Below are positions 17,519 through 26,767 of a stretch of 64,000 nt of DNA, one piece after another. The DNA comes from Azorhizobium caulinodans ORS 571 (GTDB taxonomy: Bacteria; Pseudomonadota; Alphaproteobacteria; Rhizobiales; Xanthobacteraceae). Within the stretch, counting starts at the first letter, position 1. The number at the start of each line of letters is the position of its first letter. The stretch is from positions 3,973,501 through 4,037,500 of the forward strand of contig NC_009937.1 in the NCBI RefSeq assembly GCF_000010525.1, read 5' to 3'. Made by a program: the position numbers and the translations under genes. The notes under the pieces are model-generated. The model saw only the letters and a program-made list of their open reading frames with translations. It did no database searches and was not told the origin of the DNA.

Positions 17519-18372
17519 CCGACACATCCATCGTCGGCGCAGAACAGCGCGAACAGTTTGCCAAGCAGGGCTACACCGTCCTGCGCCAGTTCTACGACCC
17601 CAAGGCCGACGTTGCCCCCATCCACGAGGGCATCCGGGTCATCCTGGAGCATGTGTGCCGCAAGTATGGCGTCGACGCCCCCACCGGCACGCCGCACGAG
17701 GCCATGACCGTCGCCTATCCCGCGCTCATCGCCAAGAACCGCTCTTGGGGCGGCGAGGTCTATGACGCCGTGAAGCAGATCCCGGCCTTCATGCGGCTCG
17801 TCACCAACCTGCGCAATGACGACGTGTTCCGCGCCCTGCGCGAGGGCAGCGTGCCGGGCCTTGCGGCCGGCGGCTACGGCATCCGCATCGACAATCCCGG
17901 CGAGGAAAAGTTCCGCGCCCACTGGCACCAGGAATTCCCCTCCCAGCTCCGCAGCGTCGACGGCATCGTCTTCTGGACCCCGCTCCTGCCGCTGACGGCG
18001 GACATGGGCCCGGTGGAGATCGCCGAGGGCTCGCACGCCGAAGGCATCGTGCCGGTGTATGAGGACGACAAGGGCGTCGGCGCCTCCGGCACCTATGCGC
18101 TGCACCTCGACCGCGAGCAGGAGCGCCTTGCCAAGTACAATATCGTCGCCCCGCTCACCACGCCCGGCGACCTCGTGCTCATGGACTTCCTGACCCTGCA
18201 TCAGGGCGGTCACAACAAGTCGAAGACGCCGCGCTGGACCATCCAGTTCCGCTATTTCAACTTCGCGGATGAGCTGGGCACCCGCATCGGCTGGCGCGGC
18301 TCCTTCGCCGCCGGCATCAAGTTTGCCGATGTGCTCCCTGAGCTTCTGGTCAGCCGTGGAGAAGCCGCATGA
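17515..18372 (+). CDS. Phytanoyl-CoA dioxygenase (PhyH) family oxygenase
   Basis: Predicted Fe(II)/2-oxoglutarate-dependent oxygenase of 285 residues. The metal-site region reads FRAHWHQEFPS (His-X-Glu in place of the usual His-X-Asp), with the distal His in LHQGGHNKSKTPRW followed by the 2-oxoglutarate Arg. FWTPLLPLTADMGPVEIAEGSH is the characteristic core strand region. PhyH enzymes in glycan clusters hydroxylate sugar or acyl substituents; here the target is unknown. It is coupled by ATGA to both neighbours. Confidence 0.85.
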   Translation: MTDTSIVGAEQREQFAKQGYTVLRQFYDPKADVAPIHEGIRVILEHVCRKYGVDAPTGTPHEAMTVAYPALIAKNRSWGGEVYDAVKQIPAFMRLVTNLRNDDVFRALREGSVPGLAAGGYGIRIDNPGEEKFRAHWHQEFPSQLRSVDGIVFWTPLLPLTADMGPVEIAEGSHAEGIVPVYEDDKGVGASGTYALHLDREQERLAKYNIVAPLTTPGDLVLMDFLTLHQGGHNKSKTPRWTIQFRYFNFADELGTRIGWRGSFAAGIKFADVLPELLVSRGEAA

Positions 18373-19514
18373 CCTGCTGCCGCGTGTGTGGTGCGCCGCT
18401 GGGCGCGCCGGCCTATGAGGCGCAGGCGCCATCCATGACCTCGATCATGACGCTGGTGTCGGTTCCGACGCAGGTGTTCGTGTGCGAGACGTGCAACCAC
18501 GTGCAGAGCCCGGACCTGCCGGACATCAAGGCCTTCTACGATACCGGCTACCGGATTTCGCTGGCCTCGGAGAACCACGACCAGCTCTTCGCGGTGGCGC
18601 CGGACGGAACGCCCATCTATCGGACGGAGCATCAGGCCAACATCGCTCTGCGCCTGCTGAACCTGCCCGAGGGCGCGAGCCTGCTCGACTACGGCGCGGC
18701 CAAGGCAACGACCCTCCGGCACATGATGCGCAGCCGACCGGACCTGAAGCCGGCCGTCTTCGACGTCAGCACCGACTACACGGCTGCCTGGGAGGGCTGG
18801 GTGCCGGAAGACGCCCAGGCCACCTATGACGTTCCCGCCGAATGGGCCGGCCGCTTCGATGCGGTGATGAGCCACTTCGTGCTGGAGCATGTGGCCGATC
18901 CGGTGCCGTTCCTGAAGGTGATCCACGGTCTGCTCAAGCCCGATGGACAGGTGCTGATCTCGGTGCCCGATTCCATCGCCAATCCCGGCGACATGATCGT
19001 CGCCGACCACCTCAACCACTTCAACGTCCCCTCACTCTCCCGTGCCTTCGCCGAGGCGGGCTTCGCCATGGACGTGTGCGACGCCTCCTCCTTCCCCGGC
19101 GCCTTCTTCGCCACCGCCCGCAAGGCGGATGGCGCGGCCAAGGCCAAGGCGGACGCCGGCGTTGCGACCCTCGCCTCCGAGGCCTGCGGCTTCTGGACGG
19201 ACGCGGCGAAACGGCTCGATGCGGCTGCGGGAGACCTTGCAGGGCGGCGGGCGGCCATCTATGGCGCCGGCTTCTATGGCGCGTGGATCGCAAGCCGCGT
19301 GGGCGAGAAGGTCTCGGTCGCGACCTTCCTCGACCAGAATCCGAACCTGAAGGGCTCCTCCATGTTCGACCGGCCGGTCGTGCCGCCGGCGGATCTGCCG
19401 GACGAGGTGGATGTGGTCTTCGTCGGCCTCAATCCGAAGAAGGCCCGCGCCATCGTCGCGCAGGTGCCGGTGCTCCAGCGCGACGGCCTCGAGCTGGTTT
19501 GGCTCGACGCCTGA
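18369..19514 (+). CDS. Zinc-ribbon class I SAM methyltransferase (sugar C-methyltransferase-like)
   Basis: A 381-residue three-part protein: an N-terminal zinc-binding domain (CCRVCG ... CETCNHVQ), a central methyltransferase domain (SLLDYGAAKATTLRHMM, MSHFVLEHVADPVPFLKVIHGLLKPDG) and a C-terminal Rossmann-like domain (AIYGAGFYGAWIASRV). This is the architecture of NovU/TylCIII-type sugar C-methyltransferases and is shared with the protein at 21472-22704 on the opposite strand. It is the last gene of the operon and is followed by a strong terminator. Whether it methylates C or O is not decided by sequence. Confidence 0.82.
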   Translation: MTCCRVCGAPLGAPAYEAQAPSMTSIMTLVSVPTQVFVCETCNHVQSPDLPDIKAFYDTGYRISLASENHDQLFAVAPDGTPIYRTEHQANIALRLLNLPEGASLLDYGAAKATTLRHMMRSRPDLKPAVFDVSTDYTAAWEGWVPEDAQATYDVPAEWAGRFDAVMSHFVLEHVADPVPFLKVIHGLLKPDGQVLISVPDSIANPGDMIVADHLNHFNVPSLSRAFAEAGFAMDVCDASSFPGAFFATARKADGAAKAKADAGVATLASEACGFWTDAAKRLDAAAGDLAGRRAAIYGAGFYGAWIASRVGEKVSVATFLDQNPNLKGSSMFDRPVVPPADLPDEVDVVFVGLNPKKARAIVAQVPVLQRDGLELVWLDA

Positions 19515-19538
19515 GCGGCGCCGAAGCAAGACGAAGAA

Positions 19539-19573
19539 GGGGCCGGCGCTGATGGCGCCGGCCCCTTTTGTTT
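19539..19573. terminator. Terminator between the two convergent glycan operons
   Basis: A perfect 11-bp stem (GGGGCCGGCGC with GCGCCGGCCCC) is followed by TTTTGTTT on the plus strand. It ends the DegT operon and lies before the end of the convergent GT2 gene. Confidence 0.9.
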
Positions 19574-19637
19574 GGACGTTGGCCGCAGCCATTTCAGCGG
19601 CCGGCACGCGGGCCCGGAGGACCGGGCCCCACACGGC

Positions 19638-20948
19638 TCAGAGCAGCACGCTGCCCCGCACCTCGCGCTCGGTGACGATGAGACCGGGCGAATAGCCCTG
19701 ATCGAGGAAGGTCTGGCGCAGGCTGTCGTCCGCGAGGAAGACCAGCGAGTTGCGCAGGTGCCTCTCGGTGGGCTTCTCCGGCGGTGGCACGACGAAGATG
19801 CGCCGCTCGAGACCGGCATCGCGGAACAGCGCGCCAAGCGCCTGACCGTCCTCGACACCCGCGACCACCACACGGTCGATCTCGGCAATGCCGTTGGCGA
19901 GGCGCGCGAGCGTCTGCGCATTGGCGAGCAGCGCCAGGTTTTCCGGGATCTCCAGATGCTCCATGCCCGCCGGATCGAGATACTGCAGGCGCACCACGAT
20001 CTCATAGGCGCGGCAGTAATCCTGCCGGGCGAGCCACAGACGCAGCGCCACCTTGAGGCGGATCGAGACGAAATGGTCGGCGAGGTCACGCACCGTCGAC
20101 TTGAAGTCGGCGCCGGCCACAAGGTTGCTGCGACGCAGGAAGCTGAAGATGAGATATTCGAGACCGCCGCGATAGCTGTCCCAGTCGGTCATGGCGCCGT
20201 CGATGCCCGCCTGTCCGCGGTTGGTCACCACGGGCGTCAGCGTCACGGAGCGATAGAAGGGCACGTTGCGGAACGCCACAGGCCCCTCGGCCACGACGCC
20301 GGCCAGATAGGAGAAGGCCCAGTAGCAGAAGCGCGGCGCGGAGACGATGCTGCGGGCCGCATCGGCCCGGTAGATCACCGTCTCGGGGAAAATGTGATCC
20401 CGCACCAGCGCGCCGAACAGCTCCAGTTCCTGGCCGGGGGAGAAGATCATCAGATCCTCGGCCTGGTCGTAGAAATAGCCACCCGAAACCTTGTGCAGGT
20501 CGTCATAGACCTCCCAAGGCGTGTAGCAGGCACGCAGCTCCGGATTGGCCATCATGAAGCGCACATTGTCCGCGAGCGCCTCGGGAATGATGAGGTCGTC
20601 GTCCGCCACATAGACGAGATACTTGCCGCGGGCCCGGTGATAGACGCTGAGGATGTTGGCGGACGGCTTGTTCTCGTCCTGCCGGAAATAGCGGATCGGC
20701 ATGCCCTCGGCCCGGAAGCGCTCGACAACCTCGGGCGTGTTGTCCGGGGAGCAGTTGTCCGACACCACGATCTCATAGGTGAAATCGAAGGTGGCGCACG
20801 CCTCGCGCAGATGCGGGAAGAGATATTCGAGGAAGTGGGCGCGGTTGTAGGTGGGCACGCAGATGCTGAGCGTGACCTCTGCCGGCACTTCCGCGAGAGC
20901 GGCCGGCGCGCTGGCATCCAGCGCCGCAGGATCAATGGGAGCGTTCAT
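19638..20948 (-). CDS. Family 2 glycosyltransferase
   Basis: A 436-residue GT-A glycosyltransferase. It starts with the GT2 signature LSICVPTYNRAHFLEYLFP, then IVVSDNCSPDNTPEVVERF, and has the metal-binding DXD region in YLVYVADDDLIIPEAL. The C-terminal 200 residues are specific to this protein and probably recognise the acceptor. It is the last gene of the rfbF operon and overlaps the epimerase gene by ATGA. Its likely role is transfer of the CDP-linked deoxysugar made by the preceding enzymes, inferred from context. Confidence 0.88.
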   Translation of the reverse strand: MNAPIDPAALDASAPAALAEVPAEVTLSICVPTYNRAHFLEYLFPHLREACATFDFTYEIVVSDNCSPDNTPEVVERFRAEGMPIRYFRQDENKPSANILSVYHRARGKYLVYVADDDLIIPEALADNVRFMMANPELRACYTPWEVYDDLHKVSGGYFYDQAEDLMIFSPGQELELFGALVRDHIFPETVIYRADAARSIVSAPRFCYWAFSYLAGVVAEGPVAFRNVPFYRSVTLTPVVTNRGQAGIDGAMTDWDSYRGGLEYLIFSFLRRSNLVAGADFKSTVRDLADHFVSIRLKVALRLWLARQDYCRAYEIVVRLQYLDPAGMEHLEIPENLALLANAQTLARLANGIAEIDRVVVAGVEDGQALGALFRDAGLERRIFVVPPPEKPTERHLRNSLVFLADDSLRQTFLDQGYSPGLIVTEREVRGSVLL

Positions 20949-21475
20949 GGCGTGTAGTCCTCTGCATCGGCATCGCGTGCCGAAATGACACTGGGCTCAA
21001 AAGGCCAGTCCACGCCAAAGGCCGGATCATTCCAGCGATAGGTGCGGGCCAGGGCGGGAACATAGGTTTCCGACATGAGGTAGAAGACCTCACTGTCGTC
21101 ATCGAGCGTCAGGAAACCGTGGGCGCAGCCGGCTGGGATGTAGAGGGCATTGCGCCGGTCCGCATCGAGCTCCACTGCCGTCCAGGCGCGGTAAGCGGGC
21201 GAAGATGGGCGCAGGTCCACGGCCACGTCGAACACGCGCCCCCGTGTCGCCCGCACGAGCTTGGCCTCGGGGCTAGGCTCGGCCTGGAGATGCAGGCCCC
21301 GCAGCGTGCCCCGGCGTGGATTGTAGGATGTGTTCTGATGCGGGTAGCGATCCGCCAGCCCATGGCCCGCGAAGGTCTCGGCGCAGAAGGTGCGGGCGAA
21401 CAGGCCACGCTCGTCGGTGAGCGGGGTGATCTCCACCTCCATGACGCCGGGGATCTTCGTCGGGCTGATCTTCAT
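20945..21475 (-). CDS. rfbC: dTDP-4-dehydrorhamnose 3,5-epimerase family protein
   Basis: A 176-residue cupin-fold epimerase of the RmlC family. It contains the catalytic-His segment GTLRGLHLQ, KLVRATRGRVFDVAVDLR and IPAGCAHGFLTLDDDSEVFY. In this operon it follows CDP-glucose dehydratase and a C-methyltransferase, so its substrate is more likely a CDP-4-keto-6-deoxyhexose than the dTDP sugar of the family name. ATG 21475 overlaps the upstream stop (ATGA); the longer frame back to 21571 overlaps that gene and is rejected. Confidence 0.87.
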   Translation of the reverse strand: MKISPTKIPGVMEVEITPLTDERGLFARTFCAETFAGHGLADRYPHQNTSYNPRRGTLRGLHLQAEPSPEAKLVRATRGRVFDVAVDLRPSSPAYRAWTAVELDADRRNALYIPAGCAHGFLTLDDDSEVFYLMSETYVPALARTYRWNDPAFGVDWPFEPSVISARDADAEDYTP

Positions 21476-22704
21476 GGCAGCACCGTCAGCCTCGGCACGG
21501 CAATCACGAAGCGCCCACCCCAGTCGCGGACGTGGGCATGGCTCGCCACCACCTCGTCCTTGATGTTCCAAGGCAGGATAAGCACGTAATCCGGCTTCGT
21601 CTCAGCAAGCTTCTCCGGAGCATGCACCGGAAGGTGGCTGCCCGGCAGCAGATGCCCCTGCTTGTGGGGATTGCGGTCCACCACATAATCGATGAGGTCG
21701 GTGCCGACGCCGGAGAAATTGAGCAGCGTGTTGCCCTTCGCCGCCGCGCCATAGGCCGCGACCCGCTTGCCCTCGGCCTTGGCCTGCCGCAGGAAGGCCA
21801 CCAGCCCCTCGCGGATGGGCGTCACCCGGCGCTGGAAATCCGCATAGATCTCGTCCCGGTCAAGACCGGCTGCCGCCTCGTCGGCGCGCACCTTGGCGAC
21901 ACCGGGCTGCTCCTCGTGCCTTGCCCCCTTGAGGCAGGCGAACACCCTGAGGCTGCCGCCGTGGGTCGGCCATTCCTCCACGTCGAACACCCGAAGGCCA
22001 TGGGCGGCCATGACCTTCTCCACCGCGAGCAGCGAAAGATAATAGAAGTGCTCGTGATAGACGGTGTCGAACTGCACGTCTTCGATGAGGCGCAGCAGGT
22101 GTGGGAACTCGATGCTGATTACGCCCTCGGGCTTCAGCACGCGGGCAAAGCCCTCGACGAAATCGTTGATGTCCGGCACATGGGCAAGGACGTTGTTGGC
22201 GACCACAAGATCGGCGCCGCCTTCCCGCGCCTTGATGTCATCGCCCGTCGCGGCACCGAAGAACACCGCTTCCGTGCGCACGCCGACGACGCGGGCCGCC
22301 TCCGCGACATTGGCGGCGGGCTCGATGCCCAGCACCGGTACGCCGGCTTCCACGAAATGGCGCAGCAGATAGCCATCGTTGCTTGCCACCTCGACAACGA
22401 GGGATTGGGCGCCGATCCCGAAGCGGTCCATGGCCATGTGGGCGAAACGCCGGGCATGGGCCACCCAGCTGTCGCTGAAGGAGGAGAAGTAAGCGTAATG
22501 GCTGAAGATGTCCTCGGCCGGCACGAAGGCATCGGCCTGCACCAGCCGGCATTCGCCGCACACACTGGCGCGCAGGGGATAGCTCGGCTCCGGCGCATCG
22601 GCGCGATCAAGCGGCACATAGGAATTGGCCAGCGGCGTCGAGCCCAGATCCACGAAGGACAGGCTGAGGGGCGTGTTGCAGAAGCGGCAGTGTCCGGCCT
22701 TCAC
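21472..22704 (-). CDS. Sugar C-methyltransferase (zinc-binding, NovU/TylCIII-type)
   Basis: A 410-residue methyltransferase with an N-terminal zinc-binding region (CRFCNTPL ... CGECRLVQ), a SAM domain (LVVEVASNDGYLLRHF; NNVLAHVPDINDFVEGF), the conserved YHEHFYYLSLLAVEKV, and a C-terminal domain (AAYGAAAKGNTLLNFSG; DRNPHKQGHLLPG). The family C-methylates keto-deoxysugars, usually at C3. It starts at a GTG (22704) that overlaps the rfbG stop as GTGA, with GAGGAAC upstream; longer open frames run back inside rfbG. Predicted substrate: CDP-4-keto-6-deoxyglucose or a derivative. Confidence 0.9.
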   Translation of the reverse strand: MKAGHCRFCNTPLSLSFVDLGSTPLANSYVPLDRADAPEPSYPLRASVCGECRLVQADAFVPAEDIFSHYAYFSSFSDSWVAHARRFAHMAMDRFGIGAQSLVVEVASNDGYLLRHFVEAGVPVLGIEPAANVAEAARVVGVRTEAVFFGAATGDDIKAREGGADLVVANNVLAHVPDINDFVEGFARVLKPEGVISIEFPHLLRLIEDVQFDTVYHEHFYYLSLLAVEKVMAAHGLRVFDVEEWPTHGGSLRVFACLKGARHEEQPGVAKVRADEAAAGLDRDEIYADFQRRVTPIREGLVAFLRQAKAEGKRVAAYGAAAKGNTLLNFSGVGTDLIDYVVDRNPHKQGHLLPGSHLPVHAPEKLAETKPDYVLILPWNIKDEVVASHAHVRDWGGRFVIAVPRLTVLP

Positions 22705-23756
22705 GACTGAAGTTCCTCGTAAGCTGCGATCTGGGCCAAGGTGAAGGCGCGCATGTCGGCCCCTTCGCGATGGGCGCGATACCAGTCCGCGGTCCAGGCG
22801 ATGGTGTCGGCCATGGGCAGGCGGGGACGCCAGCCGAGCGTCGCGGCCGCAAGGTCGGAGGCGAGCAGCAGGGCGCTGGCCTCCGGCGGATGGGTGCCAC
22901 CAGCGGGCAGCCAGGGCGTCTCCACGCCGAAGGCGGTGCCAAGGCCGTCGGCCACCTGCGCCACCGAGGCGAAGCTTGCCGGATCCGGACCGAAATTCAG
23001 CGCCAAAGGCGCATCGGCCGGCCGCGTCACCAGCGCCTCGGCGAGAGCCAGATAACCGGACAAGGGCTCCAGCACATGCTGCCATGGGCGCACGCTGTCA
23101 GGATAGCGCAGGCGCACGGGCTCGCCCTTGCCGAGCGCCCGCACGAAATCCGGCACCAGACGGTCGGCCGACCAGTCGCCGCCGCCGATCACATTGCCGG
23201 CGCGCGCGGTCGCGATGCGGGGGCCGTGGGTGGTGAAGAAGCTGTCGCGATAGCTCTGCGTCACGAGTTCGGCGCAGGCCTTGGAGTTGCTGTAGGGGTC
23301 CTTGCCGCCCAGCGTATCGCCCTCGCTGAAGGGGCGGCCGGCATTGTCATTGGCATAGACCTTGTCGGTGGTGACCACCACCACCGCCTCGACGCCCGGC
23401 ACGCCGCGCACCGCATCGAGCAGATTCACCGTGCCCATGATGTTGGTGGCGAACGTCTCCACCGCCTCGGCATAGGAGCGGCGCACCAGTGCCTGTGCCG
23501 CCAGATGCAGCACGATCTGGGGTTCGGCTTCGGCCACTGCGGAGGCCAGCGCGGCGCGGTCGCGGATGTCGATGGTTGCGTGCGTCTGGCCCGGCCACGG
23601 GCTCAGAACGTCATAGAGGGCAGGCGCGGTGTCCGGCGGCAGCGCGAGCGCGCTCACCTGCGCGCCAAGACGTTCCAGCCACAGGCAGAGCCACGCCCCC
23701 TTGAAGCCGGTATGTCCGGTCACGAGGACACGGCGACCGGCCCAGAACCCACTCAC
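22701..23756 (-). CDS. rfbG: CDP-glucose 4,6-dehydratase
   Basis: NAD-dependent short-chain dehydrogenase-type enzyme of 351 residues that converts CDP-glucose to CDP-4-keto-6-deoxyglucose. It has the N-terminal cofactor motif VTGHTGFKGAWL, the catalytic region VVVTTDKVYAND, the active-site pair DPYSNSKACAE (Tyr and Lys) and RAGNVIGGGDW, a hallmark of this dehydratase. The GTG start at 23756 overlaps the rfbF stop (GTGA), a second coupled junction in the operon. Confidence 0.95.
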   Translation of the reverse strand: MSGFWAGRRVLVTGHTGFKGAWLCLWLERLGAQVSALALPPDTAPALYDVLSPWPGQTHATIDIRDRAALASAVAEAEPQIVLHLAAQALVRRSYAEAVETFATNIMGTVNLLDAVRGVPGVEAVVVVTTDKVYANDNAGRPFSEGDTLGGKDPYSNSKACAELVTQSYRDSFFTTHGPRIATARAGNVIGGGDWSADRLVPDFVRALGKGEPVRLRYPDSVRPWQHVLEPLSGYLALAEALVTRPADAPLALNFGPDPASFASVAQVADGLGTAFGVETPWLPAGGTHPPEASALLLASDLAAATLGWRPRLPMADTIAWTADWYRAHREGADMRAFTLAQIAAYEELQS

Positions 23757-24526
23757 GCCCACACCTTCCAGGGCGCGCGGCCGGAGTTCCAGAGCTCGTC
23801 GAGCTGGGTGCGCTCGCGCAGCGTGTCCATGGGACGCCAGAAGCCGTCGTGCGGGAAGGCCGCGAGCTGCCCCTCCGCCACCAGCGACTCCAGCGGCTCC
23901 GCCTCCCAAACCGTGTCGTCATTGTCGATCAGGTCGAGAACGTCGTGCTCCAGCACGAAGAAGCCGCCATTGATGCGCTGGTTGCCCGCGGTCGGCTTCT
24001 CCACGAAGGAGGAGACCTTGTTGCCCTCGATATTGGCGCTTCCGAAGCGGCCGGGAGGTGCCACGGCGCACATGGTGGCCTTAAGCCCATGGGCCTTGTG
24101 GAAGGCCACTTCCTGCGCAACGTCCACGTCGGCGACGCCGTCGCCATAGGTCATCAGGAAGGGTTCGCCGGGGGTGAGATAGGGGCGCACGCGCTTCAGG
24201 CGGCCGCCGGTCATGGTGTCGAGCCCGGTGTCGACGATGCTCACCCGCCAGTTCGGCTTGTCCGACTGGTGGTAGTGGACGAGATTGCGACCCAGATCCA
24301 CCGTCACGTCGGAATGGTGGAGCACGAGGTTCGCGAAATATTCCTTGATCTGGTAGCCCTTGTAGCCGGCGCAGACGATGAACTCGTTGAAGCCGTGATG
24401 AGCATAGATGCTCATGATGTGCCAGATGATCGGCTTGTCACCGATCTCCACCAGCGGCTTCGGCCGGACACTGGTCTCCTCGGAGAGACGCGAGCCCCGC
24501 CCGCCGGCCAGAATAACGACTTTCAT
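23753..24526 (-). CDS. rfbF: Glucose-1-phosphate cytidylyltransferase
   Basis: Makes CDP-glucose from glucose-1-phosphate and CTP, the first step to CDP-deoxysugars of the O-antigen. The 257-residue protein starts at the nucleotide-binding signature VVILAGGRGSRLSEETSV, then RPKPLVEIGDKPIIWHIM, the metal-binding YGDGVADVD and GFWRPMDTLRE near the end. ATG 24526 follows GGGGGA and begins directly at the conserved domain. It leads an operon of five overlapping genes. Confidence 0.96.
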   Translation of the reverse strand: MKVVILAGGRGSRLSEETSVRPKPLVEIGDKPIIWHIMSIYAHHGFNEFIVCAGYKGYQIKEYFANLVLHHSDVTVDLGRNLVHYHQSDKPNWRVSIVDTGLDTMTGGRLKRVRPYLTPGEPFLMTYGDGVADVDVAQEVAFHKAHGLKATMCAVAPPGRFGSANIEGNKVSSFVEKPTAGNQRINGGFFVLEHDVLDLIDNDDTVWEAEPLESLVAEGQLAAFPHDGFWRPMDTLRERTQLDELWNSGRAPWKVWA

Positions 24527-24732
24527 CACATCCCCCCGTGACGTCCCGCATCCCCGATGATGGCCGCGAAGGCCACGCGCATGGTTCAGTCGGCAGTCGA
24601 CCATGGATCGTTGGCGCCACTTAAAGCCCCATGGCTTGTGCGAGGCTGGAGGTAGTTTCGGCGTCTCCAGATGCCCTTCAAACGCCGGAAAACGCCGGCG
24701 GGCCCTGCCCCGTGACAGGGCGCCCAGAAATG

Positions 24733-24761
24733 CGAAAGGCCGCCGGGGGACCGGCGGCCTT
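24733..24761 (-). terminator. Terminator after the chemoreceptor gene
   Basis: On the minus strand an 11-bp perfect stem (AAGGCCGCCGG with CCGGCGGCCTT) around a four-base loop is followed by T-rich TTTCGCATTT. It lies 30 bases past the stop at 24792. Confidence 0.75.
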
Positions 24762-24791
24762 GTGCTGATGAAAAGGGCAACGGCCGAGGGG

Positions 24792-26480
24792 TCAGGCCGC
24801 CGCGAGGTCCTGGACGAAGGTCTCCACCACCTCCCGCAGTTCGGAGGCCTGACTGGACAGGTCCTGAGAGAGCGCGAGAAGCTGGTCGGAGGCCGCCCCC
24901 GTCATCTGCGCCGCCTGCCCCACGCCGCCGATATTGTCGGTGACCTGCTGGGTGCCCGTGGCGGCCTGCTGGCAGTTCTGCGCGATCTCACCGGTGGCCG
25001 CGCCCTGCTCTTCCACCGCACCGGCGATGGAGGAGGAGATCTGCTTGATGTCGGTCACCACTCGCTGGATCTGCGACATGGAGGAGACCGTGCCCTCGGT
25101 GGCGGTCTGGATCTCCGTCACCTTGCCGGAAATGTCGGCGGTCGCCCGTGCCGTCTGGGCGGCGAGCTGCTTCACCTCGGAAGCCACGACCGCGAAGCCC
25201 CGTCCCGCGTCTCCGGCACGTGCCGCCTCGATGGTGGCGTTGAGCGCGAGCAGATTGGTCTGGTCGGCAATGCCGCGGATGAGACCGATGACGTCACCGA
25301 TATCGGCCGCGGCGGTGGACAGAGCACCGATGCGCGTGCTGGAGGCTTCGACCTCGCGGAAGGCCTGCTCGGCCACGTCCGCAGAGTGGCTCACCTGACC
25401 GGTGATCTCACGCACCGAGGTGGCAAGTTCCTCGGAGGAGGCCGCAACCGTCTGCACGTTGGCGGAGGCCTGCTCAGCCGCAGCAGCGACCGCATTCGCC
25501 TGCTGGGCGGTCTGCTCCGCCGTTGCCGAGAGGCTGCGCGCCGCATCGGCCACCTCGCCCGCCGAGCTGGCAAAGCCGGACGCAAGCTGTGTCATGCGAT
25601 CGATGAAGGAGGTGGCGAGCCGCTCGCGCTTGGCAAGCTGATCCCGCTCGTCGGCCTCGCGGCGTGCCTGCGCCACGCGCATGTCCTCCGCATCTGCGAG
25701 ATGCCCGCGCAGCACGTCGAGGGTCCGCGCCATGGCCCCCACCTCGTCCTTGCGCTCGGTGCCCGTGACTTCCTCATGCAGGCGTCCCTCGCCGAGCGCG
25801 TCCATGGAGAACATCAGGCGGCGGAGCGGCTTGACGATGGCGTCGCGCACCAGCCAGTAGGCAACGAACATCACCAGCAGCGTCGCTCCGGCGATGACCG
25901 CGAAGGTGACGGTGATGGAGGAGACGGTGGTGTCGCTGATGCCCTGGCGCTGGTCCTGCACGGCGACGCGCAGGCCCTCGTTGAACTTCAGCGCCTCGGC
26001 GATGGAGGCGTCGATGGCGGGGGCGCAGGAAGAAGCCATCAGCCGGCGCGCATCCGCCCCGCTGTCGGCACCGCCCGCGGCCTTGACCACGCCGCCGCAG
26101 GCATCGACGAAGGCCGCGTGGGTCAGATCGCGCAGCCGCTGGATGCCGGCGGCCTGCGAGGGCATCGCCTGCGCCGCTTCCGACATCAACTGGCGATATT
26201 GCGCGATGGCATCTTCCCGCCGTCCGGCAGCGGCCCGCATCTCGGCCTCGGAGGTGGCGAGCAGCGCGCTCTGAAGCTCGGCGCGAACAACCACCGAGAA
26301 GCGGGCGGCGCGGGCAATCTTCAGCACCGCCACCTGCGCGCCATCCACGAGACCCGTATAGGCATCGTCGATCCGCGACATCTGCCAGGCCGCATAGCCG
26401 GCACCCGCGAGGCTCGTAATACCGAGCGCCAGAAGAAGGACAAGGACCTTCAAAATGATCGGAAAATTGGCGTAACGCAT
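24792..26480 (-). CDS. Methyl-accepting chemotaxis protein
   Basis: Inner-membrane chemoreceptor of 562 residues. TM1 ([21 protein letters not shown]) and TM2 ([21 protein letters not shown]) bracket a helical periplasmic domain of about 160 residues that has two cysteines (VDACGG and ASSCAPA). A HAMP domain and a long coiled-coil signalling domain follow, with the hairpin-tip region [23 protein letters not shown] 26480 is preferred over the adjacent ATG at 26483 for Shine-Dalgarno spacing (GGAG). No che genes are adjacent, so it is an orphan receptor; the ligand is unknown. Confidence 0.94.
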   Translation of the reverse strand: MRYANFPIILKVLVLLLALGITSLAGAGYAAWQMSRIDDAYTGLVDGAQVAVLKIARAARFSVVVRAELQSALLATSEAEMRAAAGRREDAIAQYRQLMSEAAQAMPSQAAGIQRLRDLTHAAFVDACGGVVKAAGGADSGADARRLMASSCAPAIDASIAEALKFNEGLRVAVQDQRQGISDTTVSSITVTFAVIAGATLLVMFVAYWLVRDAIVKPLRRLMFSMDALGEGRLHEEVTGTERKDEVGAMARTLDVLRGHLADAEDMRVAQARREADERDQLAKRERLATSFIDRMTQLASGFASSAGEVADAARSLSATAEQTAQQANAVAAAAEQASANVQTVAASSEELATSVREITGQVSHSADVAEQAFREVEASSTRIGALSTAAADIGDVIGLIRGIADQTNLLALNATIEAARAGDAGRGFAVVASEVKQLAAQTARATADISGKVTEIQTATEGTVSSMSQIQRVVTDIKQISSSIAGAVEEQGAATGEIAQNCQQAATGTQQVTDNIGGVGQAAQMTGAASDQLLALSQDLSSQASELREVVETFVQDLAAA

Positions 26481-26767
26481 CATGGACTCCAGCACTGCGC
26501 GTCCGGGCGGGCCAAGCAAAAGCGGCCGGCGGTCCGGTCAGGGAACTGTCAAGGCGGGCGCGTCATGTCGCGCACGTTCCCGGCCCGGCGGGTCATGATG
26601 ACTACCGGCGCGAAGCCCTCGGGAAGCGACCGCGTGGCGACATTGTGCCGATCGTGTGGCGAAAGCCTTGATTCAGATCATGCACGCAGGGCCTGTGCCC
26701 ATCAGGCATACGTATCGTCGGGTGGCGACGTCGTCCGGGCCGGCATCGACGCAGGCCGTCGCTCCGC

